From assembly GCA_027604685.1 (NCBI GenBank), contig JADHYX010000041.1, positions 23,028 to 87,027 on the forward strand: a stretch of 64,000 nucleotides of DNA. Reading direction: 5' to 3'. This document shows, one piece after another, positions 10,315-23,587 of the stretch. The translations under genes were made by a program, and so were the position numbers. Numbering within the stretch: position 1 is the first letter of the stretch; the number at the start of each line of letters is the position of its first letter. Under the pieces are notes generated by a model, which saw nothing but the letters and a program-made list of their open reading frames with translations, made no database searches and was not told the DNA's origin. The stretch is from Lobulomyces angularis (taxonomy: Eukaryota > Chytridiomycota > Chytridiomycetes > Lobulomycetales > Lobulomycetaceae).

Positions 10315-11767
10315 TTTGCTGGTAAATTATTCTGCAATTAATTAAAATGTGAAACAACTTTTATTGTTACTTGCAGTTATTTTTATATTATCCATTATGA
10401 AGCTTTTTATTAAATATAATGGAAGCCCCTCAGTTTTGCCCAAAATTAAATTTTAGTAATTTAGAGGAAAAACTGTATTATTTTTAGGGTTGGTGGCAGG
10501 AAAAAATTAGCCAGACGCTAGCCAAAGGCTCGCCAAATTGGCTCTCCTAGCTACTTTTTTTTTGGAAATTAGCTTCATTTTGACTTTCTCAAAAACACTC
10601 AAAATTTCATTTAGGAAGAAGAGTTATATGTAAGATGACGATAGCAAGCAGGAAATGGCGTTGAATTAAGTAGTTTTGAAATAAATGAGTGAGGTAAGCA
10701 GATAGGTTAATCTGGTGTTAGGTTTTAGGGTATTTGATTAACTATTTTAGGAAAAAACAAAAACCCCAAATCCTAAACTCTAAACGAGAAAGCAACACAA
10801 ATTGCTCCAGAACTTGTGAAACAACAGGTTTTATACTGTAAAAATTTTATTAAATGACTAATTTTTTTCTTCGGTACATACAGGTTCGACTAAAAAAAGT
10901 ATAATCAAACTTATGACAAATATATATTATTACTAGTGGACAAAACATAAAAGTTTTTTTCCGATAGTAGGAATTTTTTCTCTAGAATTTGCCACAAAAG
11001 TCACTTTAAAAGACTCCAATTCTCCACATTTATTATTTAATAATCATTTATTAATTTTTGTTTATTCATGAAATTTTTAAATGTAACAGTTATAAATTGA
11101 TGCATTTTCTATTCAATATTCAAGAATAAACAACTTAAAATTAAATATACAAAAACTATTCTATAATTGATATAATTAAATAAATAAAAAATTAATAAAA
11201 TTAATAAAAATTATATATAAATTGTATGATAGTGACATAAAACCAGAACCACCTTATCCTTGTAGATTTAATCTATTATACCCTTTGCTTATCTGCATAA
11301 AATAAATGTTCACCAATCCTTATAAGGTTTCCTACCCTACAAATTAATTTTTGAATAACAATCTTCTCTCTATAATTACAATAGAATATTGAGCTCAATT
11401 GCGATTATTTTAGATTATTTCTTGCAAGTAATTTTCAAAGCAAACAAACAGACAAATAATTTCTAAATTCAAAAATTGGAATCAATTGATAATTTGATAT
11501 CCTGCAATAAATCCTTACAAACTTAAAAGTGGTTTATAAATTGTGATGAATTATCTATTTAGGGAGTTAAACTCAAGTTAATTTTATTTGCATGAATTGA
11601 AAATCCTTTTTCAAGTGCGGAAGATAATGATATGGAAGCATTTTAACAGAAGTGAAGCAATTATAAAAACTTAAATGTATTGGAGAAAGCAATTTTCTAA
11701 TATAACTGTATTTTTTAAATCTAGTTAAAACATCTAAAGTAATCTATTTTTTTTAACTATCCACAAC
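10315..11767. other. 1.45 kb gene-free region with telomere-like and inverted-repeat scraps
   Basis: No open frame of coding character was found. Around 10480-10560 the composition is unusually GC-rich for this genome, with AGCCAA...TTGGCT inverted copies. At about 10710-10790 stand degenerate telomere-like phrases: TTAGG and TTTTAGGG, then AACCCCAAATCCTAAACTCTAAAC in the opposite sense. From 10840 to 11760 the DNA is simple AT-rich sequence that includes the start region of the small membrane gene and the 3' flank of the DOMON gene. Confidence 0.5.
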
Positions 11768-14573
11768 CTAATGCCTTCTCTGGGGAATAATAGGACCACT
11801 CCTATAATCACTATTGACACTAGCATTTCTAACTATGCTAGAGTGATATCCACTATCTGCTTGACTATTTTGGGTTAAGTTTCTTTTTGGAATATTGGGA
11901 TAAAGTGAGGGAAGTGAATTCTGCTCAGAAAAGGATATAGAATTTGCAGATACACTCTTTTTAAAAGAAGGCTTAGTATTGAAATTATAAATCTCATCGC
12001 TTTCTATCGATAAATGATTATTGGATGCTAATTCCGAAGTGAGTGACTGTAAAGGTTGTCGCTCTACCGCGTAGATTTGCTTTATTTCCGGCTGAAATCT
12101 CCTTTCTACTGATCTTTGCCGCGAAACCGAGCTTTTTCCTTCCAAAGTTCGTTGACGATTTGGTCTCTCAATGGATCGTTGTCGCATCGGGGTAGGAGAG
12201 GATGCTGTGATGCGATCGCTTAAATTAGAATATCCGCCATTTTTTTTATAATGCGTCTGATCTCGTGAATCTTGTTGTGCACTTACTGAACTACTATTAA
12301 CCACTGACGGAACCGGTGGCTGATATTCTATTACAGATTGATTTGGTACAGGTGATCTAGATTTTAGAGCAGATTTTAGGGGACCAGGAGACTTGCTTCG
12401 AGGATTGGGCGACTTGCTACGTGGATTTGGGGACTTGCTACGAGGATTGGGTGAACTATTTTTAAAATTGTTTAGACTAATTGTAATTTCCTCTAACGCT
12501 TCATCAACCCCGTAATTTTGGAAACTTATATCTTCCTTTACGGAATTATTTATTACAGGGGAAGGAGAATGTGCAGCAATGGAGCGATAATTGAGATTGG
12601 CTTTCCCAGATTTTGCAGAATTTCCACTATCTGCAGTGTAGCTAGGACTTAAAGAATCGTAATCTCGTGAATAATTGCTATTTGCTGTATTTGAGCGACT
12701 ATGCAAGTAATTTGGAGATATGGAACGTTGTGAATTAATTGGTGCAACCAAACCTTGCTCAAATTGTCCATAGAACTCCTTCCCAGAGTGCTGAGGCTGT
12801 ATGTCATGAATCACGCTGTCATACGATATGTGATTGTTATTCAAATCCATATTCGCATTTGATACATCCATAAAAGGTTTTTTTGCTTCTATTTCAAACG
12901 ATTTTCTGGAATAATTACTTCGAGCAGTATTTTTCGGTGTTAAATCATACTGGCGCGAAGAGTTATTTACCAAAGGTGAAATAGCATTTCTAGCAGGTTG
13001 AATTCCAGCTGGTTGTACTAAAAAAAATAAAATTTAAATAAAATTCTCAGTGACTCGTACCTGTGTTAAATGGCAGTGAAATATCGGATTTTACAGAAAT
13101 ATTGCTTCTTCTTTTTACTTTATTATTATCCTCATTTTCTGTGTTTTTATTAAAATCAATTTTAAAATCTGGGCTCTTCGAATTGTACATGCTAAATGAA
13201 TTTTCCAAGTTTTTATCCTCCATTTTCATGTGATTTACTTGACCAAAAAAAAATTGACCGGCAGTTAAACTGATGAATCCAAAAAATATCACCAAAAAAA
13301 AAAGTACTTCGTATATCAAATAACTGTTTTCAGGATATCTAGATTCATACAGTTTTAAACCCAAAAAACAAGTGACTATCCCTAAAACAAAAGAACTTCT
13401 TCCCAAATACCAGTGAGCTTTGTCCCACCAAGGGATTTTTTCCCTTTCCATTGAAAATAGATAGTTGGAAACAAATCCCAATATTATTTGAATAACCAAA
13501 ATACAAATAACTAAAAGACCCAGAATCTTAATAATAGTAAGAAAATTAAATTTTTTTGATGAATCGGTGTTGATTTCAAAAAATTACCTTGTGTTTATAA
13601 TCGTCATTAGAAAAATGAGGTGGAGCAGAATACAAAATTATCAGCATCATTGCAACAATGCTACCGAAACCAGTCACTACTAACATAATTCCCAAATGTA
13701 GCAAGTACCAAGTATGGCCTAATTTGTCTTTTAAAAATCTAGCAATGAATACACTAAAAAGAGTTAAAAAGAATACTCCATTTATCATACCCAACGAATG
13801 GCGCAACACACCATGCGATGAACATTAGTATTCCATGAGCCAGTAATACACTATTCATATCTGATGTGTTTAATATAGCGGAAGGAGCTTCTACAACATT
13901 AACAACAGTATTAGGAACAACATCTTTACTAACTGAAAAGTCCACTCCATTGAATATACCACAGGAGTCTGAGCCAAAACTATGCATTTCAATATTAGAT
14001 TTTTCATCATTAAGGTTGCTAGCAGGAGTGGCACTTAAAGCCCAAATGTAATTTATATCTGAAGCAATTGAAACAAGTGCAGTTTTAATTGGCCTGGAGA
14101 AAGTAAATTTAATTGCTGGATTGGGGATTGCAGGAAAACTAATATTAGAATTTAATTCCAATAACTCAAATTCTTGTACTGCAACAACTTGTGGCATCGA
14201 ATCACTTTTTGCAAATCTTTGCGATAAAACTGGTTTTCCATTTGGATTATTCCAAGCAACATATATATCACAATTAGCCATTGAAGAAGATTTCTTCCCG
14301 CTAAATTTAATATGTTATAAAAAAATTATAAAAAAAAAGTCATTAAAAAATTACCTTCCTCCAATACCAAAACCGACCCACCTATATTAGAGCTAAATTA
14401 AATTTGAAAGGAAAATTAGTTGTTGGTTACCCAGTAGCAGTTGAATGTATAGTGAAATCAACTGCAGTACCAGCCAGGTTTTTTCCTCCAGATATACATA
14501 TTTTATTATTGGAACAATACACATTTGCCGAATAAACTATAGGGAATAATGCCAACAACAGTAGCATTATCAT
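11768..14573 (-). CDS. DOMON-cytochrome b561 transmembrane reductase with long Ser/Pro-rich tail
   Basis: Predicted trans-membrane electron carrier of the CYBDOM type, related to FRRS1-like ferric reductases. ATG at 14573 opens a signal peptide (MIMLLLLLALFPIVYSA), followed by a DOMON domain with the typical strands WVGFGIG and SMANCDIYVAW. A b561 domain of about six helices follows (13090-13870), carrying the expected heme-ligand histidines: HGILMFIAW, RHSLGMINGV, LLHLGIMLV and KAHWYLGR. The exon at 11768-12973 adds a cytosolic tail of about 410 residues rich in Ser, Asn, Pro and Arg. It includes three tandem SPNPRSK units (about 12370-12450) and three RQRS/T-x-E sites (about 12110-12190) that resemble basophilic kinase and 14-3-3 sites. 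Introns are short, and the tail joins in frame at 13009-13060. The tail is far longer than the family norm and may be regulatory. Electron donor and acceptor are not shown by sequence. Confidence 0.85.
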
Positions 14574-14798
14574 TTCTTGTCTAGTCTATTAAGTAGCTAG
14601 TAAAAAACTAAGAAATTGAATTTCTTGAGCTTTTTTTTTTATGAAAACAGAAAAAGGGGCTCATTGCATACCATTAACAATCCTCATTGTCAGTGGCAAA
14701 TGCTGAAAAATTTTAATCAGGGAAACTATACATTTAAAAAATAACTTAATTTACTATATTTTAACTTCAATTAAGACTTCGTTTTTAAAAATGCCTTC

Positions 14799-17081
14799 TT
14801 ATAATTTAGAAGACCGCAAAACACCATTCTTTTGGTACAGTCCTGTAGTTGGGTCAAACGTAACCATTTTCACCAATTTACCTACATTTTTTTTCTAGTT
14901 TTACAATTTTTCGGAATTTAAAACATACCTGCAGGATCAAACAGATTATTTGAGCTGTTGAAGTTTATTAACTTTTCTACGCTGCTTTCATCAGTAATCG
15001 ATTTAAAAAAATCAAAAGCTCTGTTCATAGCTAAATAAATAAAAACACAGTAAATAAGTATTATAACTTATAAAACTGGAAGTCTCATTAGTTTTACCTG
15101 TTACACTACATGGCAAAAAATGAAAAATTTGAAAAACATGAACTTGATCTTCATATATTTCAAACTGAACTTTAGTATGATCAAATATGTCATAATCACT
15201 GTTGTTTTTAAGGAAGGAAGTAGAGGCCCTAGTGGCAAATAACACACATTCGTCTCGTAATCTTTCCACAGATCCAACCTGAATTAATATCGGAGGTAAG
15301 CCTCTTAAGCTTTTGGCGAATAACCTAAAACATTAAAAAAATTTTTTATTTAAAACATACGGTGAAACATATGGATTTCGAAGCTCTTTATTCTCTGCAT
15401 AATAATGTAATCTGTCACCAAGTTTCAAATCTCTCGCTTGGGAAGGAAGGTAGTCCTTGGAATCAATAAAAGTTTTTAAAAACATTGTCCAAATATAGTT
15501 TGTTTAATATTACCGTTTTTCCAGATAGTCGAAAACTTGGCAAGGAATTTGTCAAATCAACCCAAGGGGAAAAACAAATTGCACCTGCAGGACTGGAAAA
15601 ACCACCATCTCTTAATACCAAAAGTGTAGATAAAGCTAAGCCACCTAAGGTGAAAAAAAAAGTCAATTTTTTATTAAAAGTTTAAAAGATAGTCACCTCC
15701 TGCAGAATCACCACTAAAAACAATTTGATTTGCGGAAAACCCCTCATCCAACAAGTAAAAATAAACAGACAATGCGTCAATCACAGCGCAAGGAAAAGGA
15801 TTTTGAGGCGCTAATCTGTAATTCACAGCTATTTAAAAAAGAATAAATATAAAACCATGCAATACGAAATACCTAAAACCCGACACTCTGCACCTTCTGA
15901 ATACTGTGAGCAAAGTCTCCTGTACACTTCTTTGCTTCCAAATACATATGCCCCACCATGTAGATAAATAATAACCTTTTTAGAGTCTTCTAATCCTGCA
16001 TGGAAGAAAAATCAACAATATTAAATCAGCAAAATAAACAATGAAAAATCCACTTTTCATTGTCAAATTCTAATATTAATATTGTTATTCACCATTTTTA
16101 AATATCCAATCACAATCTACACCTAATTGTGAAAGAAAAAAAAAATTTTTTAAAATAAGACTTACTTTATCTCATTTAAAATTAAGTTGCGAATAAAATT
16201 ATTATTACCAGGTCCCGCAAAACCATTGTTCTTTTCTCTAGTAAGTTCTTCGTCAAATTCAAAATTTTTCAACTCCGCCTCTTTAGGAAATTTGCTAAAT
16301 AACATCCCACCATTTTTAAAAAAATTAACTGCTTTTATTGACCTTTTTACTTTTATTGGTTTTAAAATGAATCCTATTGGTAAGGCTTGCTTTAACTTTG
16401 TAAAACTTTGCAACTGATAGGGAGTAGAGGTTTCGTTATTTGCAATTTTCGAAAACCGTTTTATCTAAAATGAAGAAAATAGTGTTAAATCATAATTATT
16501 GTTATTTATTGTGATTTATAAAAATAAGCGCACCAAAACAGCGCGCTAAGCTAGCTACACTTATGGATAACGAAGCAACAAAATTTTAAGAACAGTGGAT
16601 AAAACGTTCAACTAACAAGTGAGTTATACATCTTCAAAATGTTTTCAATTTGGAAACTTACTACATTTATCAAGACATGTAGCTGAAGTGGCCACGATTT
16701 TACAGCTGGACCACGTAGATAATATTGTGGAACAGAATATAAAGCAGTTGGTAAATACGGCATTATAAATCTTAAAGTTTTCAAATGTTGTTGGAACTTA
16801 GAATCTTTTTTGGTTATAGGCTCATTGCTAAGAACAAATAGTATTATTAAAGAATGTAAAAGATTATGACATATCTAACATTAAAAAAAAATTTAATCAA
16901 GTTAATAAAAAAGGAATAATTAAGTTGGAAACCTATGGCAAACGAGCTTTCAAAATGTTGATAAATTAATTTTTTGAATTCAAAAGCTCTCTTATGCTAT
17001 CAAATTAATTGATGTTAGATCTTACCGTAACGTAGAGTGTAAAGAGACAGCAAGTTCCAAATCCACTTCTTCATTATTCAT
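14799..17081 (-). CDS. hormone-sensitive-lipase-like alpha/beta hydrolase
   Basis: Serine ester hydrolase of the HSL/arylacetamide deacetylase family, acting on acylglycerols or steryl and xenobiotic esters. The oxyanion motif HGGAY stands in VIIYLHGGAYVFGS (about 15960). The nucleophile elbow is GDSAGG (about 15700), preceded by NYRLAP. The acid/histidine part is EIYEDQVHVF (about 15150), where D and H complete the triad after the strand leading from SPLFAKSLRGLPPILIQ. ATG at 17081 (MNNEEVDLELAVSLYTL) starts a chain of at least eight exons. One intron (about 16468-16638) is unusually long for this window. The N-terminal 200 residues before HGG resemble the HSL N-terminal region (YYLRGPAVKSWPLQLH). 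It stops at 14799 after VLRSSKL. Hydrolase identity is firm; the natural substrate is unknown. Confidence 0.87.
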
Positions 17082-17279
17082 TTGATAAATTTTTTTAAAA
17101 TAAAATTTAAAAGTGGATAATTAATTTTTCCCAAGAAAAGATGTTAAAAAAACTATTATTTAAAGTAATTTTCTAAAATTAACAACAATCTACGTACCAG
17201 GAATATAAATACAAATATTTAAATAGTTTACTATAAATTAAGATAAAAATTAATAAATATTAAAAAAATATATAAAAAT

Positions 17280-19028
17280 CTAAATTTCTTTTTCTAAGTT
17301 GGTTTCTTTTGAAGCTTCAGATATATCACTACATTGTCTCCCCAAATATGAGTCAATACAATTTTGAAATTTGTTTTCATTAAATTGCTTTTCAATCTCA
17401 TCTTGACCAGTGGAAGAATGAGTCGTATGATTGTTGTTTTCCTTTTCCTTGTACTTCACAGTTGATAAAATCTCGGTCCTTTCACTTACAATTTCATACT
17501 GCTCGTTTTGTGTTATGATTTCCAAATTAATATTCCTTTCTTCTGTTTCTATAGTTGTTTCATGATATGGCAAAACCTTAATCTTACTCAGCTTTTTATC
17601 ATTTCTATACAAATAAAATTGAAAAACTATAAATGCATCAAAAATTATGGCAAAACTTGACATTAAAATCCATGGTAAGTTATGGAAGAGGTAATAAAAT
17701 TGAACTGAATAAAATAGTATTGACTTTTAAACAAAAGAAATTTGTAGTTATTAATTTTTTTCTTCTTAACGTTATTTTTTTTTTTTTTATTTTTTTACCA
17801 TTATGCTGAGAAAATTGGCAATCAAACTGAAAAAAAACATTTTGAAATTCAGTCCATTCACAGATTTTCTCCTAAAATTTAGATAAATTTGCGGTATTCT
17901 ACCTCCAAAGCCTAAAAATTAAAGAAATGGAAAAATAATCGTTACAAACATATCGATAAAAGTTTGAGTTTTATTTAAAACTCACTATAGAGTATCATAG
18001 AAATGTAACCAAATATTTCGGCCAATAGTTGCCTATCTTTAAAACCACTTTCTGTGTTAACATCAGAACTTTCCATCAAATTAGAACCTCTGGAAAATAT
18101 TCTCGATTGATTACTTTCTGATAATAGGTTTTGGTGCCAAAAATTTGTTAGGGAAGTTGAGAAAAAAACCATGATTCCTATAATATACAAACTTCTTGTT
18201 GTTTTAAATGATGGTTTAGGATTTAACTTGTTATTTTGCGCACTGTTAAACGACAAATTTAATCGCCGTGACATATAATGCAGCTCAGGGCTTAGGGGAG
18301 GAGAAAATAGAGGTGAGCCATACATGGAGGGCCTATGCTCACACATACTGGGAACGCTTTGCATAGATGGGGATGGTAGTGTGATATCCACAGTTTCGAT
18401 ACTTCGGATGCTAAGAGAGCTATTTCTAGATACTTTTGAGTTGCTTCTCAAACTCTTGAAAGAGCCATACACACTTTCATGAAATTGTGGCCCTTGATAA
18501 AACAAATATGAACCGTGAAATGATGTTTCTAGTGGGTTTTCATTAACTTTTTTAGGTGAATCTACAGATTTTGCAGATTTTGAGTCATTGTTGTGCAAAT
18601 GAATTATTGATTCAATGTCTCCAGCTGATTCCACTCTCTTATTTTTTCTTCCATAATAAAAATGTTGAGATAAAAACAAACCATCCAATAAAAAAAACAG
18701 CACCGATTGCAGTATAACAGTAAAAATAGACTAACAAAAAGAAGGAACACTTTTAATTTCCATAAAAATAATTATTACCAAATTTAAAACTGCTCCTGTT
18801 ATACTAAAGATGTCACCGATTAACCAACAAAATGGCATATACAGTGAAATTCCTGCCTGAAAATGTTACAAAAAGCATTTTTTTATCAAATTATTTAATT
18901 TAAAATTTTTTTTAACTTACCATTGACTTCAACTGATAATTTCTTAATAGTGTCGGTATATATAAAACAAAAAAAAATACAAGCGAGATATAACCAAATA
19001 CTTGACTAAATATTTGAAGCAACTCCAT
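17280..19028 (-). CDS. PQ-loop repeat vacuolar/lysosomal amino-acid transporter (YPQ/PQLC2-like)
   Basis: Seven-helix PQ-loop protein; relatives export cationic amino acids or cystine from vacuole or lysosome. ATG at 19028 begins MELLQIFSQVFGYISLVFFF, and the first PQ-type loop follows as YIPTLLRNYQLKSM (Thr in place of Gln), then AGISLYMPFCWLIGD. The second, canonical repeat is EIFGYISMILY...RIPQIYLNFRRKSVNGLNF, then FFFSLIANFLSI. Between the repeats lies a long hydrophilic loop (about 18220-18650) rich in Ser and charged residues, as in fungal YPQ proteins. The C-terminal 100 residues after the last helix are polar and Glu-rich, ending at 17280. At least five short introns are present. The substrate is not fixed by sequence. 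A vacuolar transporter fits functionally with raptor in this window, but they are not adjacent. Confidence 0.83.
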
Positions 19029-19286
19029 TTAAAAACGTAGCATTAATTAATGAGTTTTTAAAAGAAAGAAAACAGGTAGACTTTGATTTTGGTCGCCGGC
19101 ACTTTTGAAGAACTTGACAAATCAATTTTCTTTTTAATCTGATCCTTTCTTTCTAATGTTATTTTATATTTTCTCTAAAAACAAAAAGGTAATTTTTATT
19201 TTCATTATTTAAGATAAAAGAAAAAAAATAAAAAAAAAATTAACTATTTAATACCTTAGAAATTATAAATTAGTTTACTGTAAACT

Positions 19287-19400
19287 TTATCTAAAATAAA
19301 GTTTTCCATTTACGTCTTTTGTTGAAGGACAGAGACTAGTGCCAATCACAATTAACCAATCAGCAGAACCAATTTTTTTATTAAAACAAAAAAAGTTTTA
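19287..19400 (-). pseudogene. possible sirtuin-like scrap
   Basis: A 38-codon open stretch reads GSADWLIVIGTSLCP before a stop. The core V-I-G-T-S-L preceded by a D-x-hydrophobic strand is the NAD-binding signature of the Sir2 family (usual form ADLLIVIGTSL). No neighbouring Sir2 motifs (zinc Cys pairs, N-x-D, H-G) were found on either side in any frame, so this is at most a decayed fragment and may be chance. Confidence 0.25.
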
Positions 19401-19440
19401 ACACTTTTTTTTTTTTTTTTCATTTACTTCAACTGGCGGG

Positions 19441-19945
19441 TATTCCTAAAGCTGAAACCAATTCTGTGCTATTTGTATTTGGAGATGCTGAATTCAGTAC
19501 ATTCAAAGGACTTCCTTTAGCTTACACTGTCTTCCAAAATATTTTTATAAAAAAGCAAGAGCTAGTTACGATGAATATTTTACTTCTCAAACATGCCCAA
19601 GGTGTCTGGAGCAACTTTCACAGATTCTCATAAGAGTAAAATATTGTGAAAATGTTTAGTATATTTTCATTGGTAGTAAGAGATTGTATGGCTTTCTTGC
19701 TAGAAGTGTTTTGATTATTAATTGTAGGCTAAATAGATTTGGATGATAAGAATTACACTAAAAGCTTTATTTTTGTAACTTAAAATTGTTTCTTTTTTTT
19801 TGTATATTTAGACCACCTCATCCACTTTGTTGCACCTACTCAATCACCAAAACTTCCAGATCGTGGTTCAGTTTCTATGAACTTTTCAGCAGTTTTTTCC
19901 TAATGACATATCGGCAGTCGTTAACACCAATACCTCCAATGTAAT
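19441..19945 (+). pseudogene. decayed zinc-ribbon transposase/nuclease relic (TnpB/Fanzor-like)
   Basis: One frame reads SVLFVFGDAEFSTFKGLP up to about 19550. A second frame takes over with SYDEYFTSQTCPRC, then RVKYCENV and a stop at 19658. Further on, a third frame gives YFHW, and after an in-frame stop RDCMAFL (about 19662-19696). The order D-E-x-x-T-S-x-x-C-P-x-C, then V-K-Y-C, then Y-F-H-x-R-D-x-M-A is the C-terminal zinc ribbon and final catalytic-Asp region of TnpB-like and Fanzor proteins and related transposases. Frame breaks and stops show the copy is dead. An open stretch beginning RPPHPL (19812-19941) may be its last exon. No terminal inverted repeats or guide-RNA scaffold were seen. 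The exact family needs a profile search. Confidence 0.5.
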
Positions 19946-20441
19946 TTAAACAATTAACTTTTTTTGTGTGAAGTGTTAATTCTGTTGTATTATACAACAA
20001 GAACACTTTTATTGTTTTAGGAAAACTAGTAAACTATTTTGACTATTCTAAATCAGTCAATTAACTGTAAAAAAAGTCAACCAACTGAATTATTTAAGTT
20101 GAGCGTTGTAATAAAACGTTCATATTTTATTTGTTTCGGCCATTTGGACCTCTCAAATAACTTTATTGCAATATAAGTATAAATAGAGGAATTAAATTCA
20201 AGACCAACTCAGATCAGAAATTATTGCTTTTAAAACTTAATGGATAATTAATTAAAGAGAAACTTCGATGCTTCAAAATTTCTCAGAAAAATAAACGTTT
20301 AATACTGAGAGGAAATAAAAAAAAAGTAAAATTGTAATGCAAAATGAGTGTGTATATTAAAAATTGTTATAAATATAATTTTTATGATAGTTTTTTCCAA
20401 AAATTCCTAAAACTGATGATGAAATATTTTTTTGAAAAATT

Positions 20442-23104
<2,663 letters not shown>

Positions 23105-23587
23105 TAAAGTATAATTTTATACTCTTACTTTTTTTCGATATATTTGCACGAATTGATTCAATATTTTTTGAATGTCAAGAATTTGAAATGATTTATTCCT
23201 TATAATCAATGGAAATTAGTTTCAAATTCTGCAATTTAAAATCCCCTCATTCCATGGAAATGCTTCATTAATTACATTGGCCCTACAATTTATGTAGCAA
23301 ACTAAAAATATATGCAAACTCAAGCTGAAGTTCATGTGCTAATTTTAAGAACAATGTTTTAATAACTTTAATTTTGTCTCTGGGAAAATCAATTCAAAAT
23401 TTTGAAGTAATAGTATAGTGAACAATTGGGTTCTTATCGTGCTGCAATATATCATTTTAAACGAGATAGTCTGAAAACATGCTTTATAGAATAATGCTAA
23501 AATAAATAAAAATTACTAATTAATGTCTAAAAACTATTATACAATTCTAATATCTATAACACACGGTAAGCAAATTCTGCAAGGCAA
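23105..23587. other. intergenic, promoter side of KAT6 and 3' flank of WDR49-like gene
   Basis: About 480 bases between the acetyltransferase start and the stop of the next minus-strand gene. AT-rich and without coding frames. It should contain the KAT6 promoter and the WDR49-like terminator, but no motif can be singled out. Confidence 0.45.

Larger units (their letters stand above)
19029..20441. other. 1.4 kb gene-poor stretch with relics
   Basis: This stretch separates the PQ-loop gene from the KAT6-like gene. It contains the sirtuin-like scrap at 19287-19400 and the zinc-ribbon relic at 19441-19945, listed separately. Also present is a minus-strand open piece near 19060-19170 (KKKIDLSSSSKVPATK) without stops but with no recognised domain, followed downstream by plain AT-rich DNA from 19950 to 20440. 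No intact gene is visible. Confidence 0.5.
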
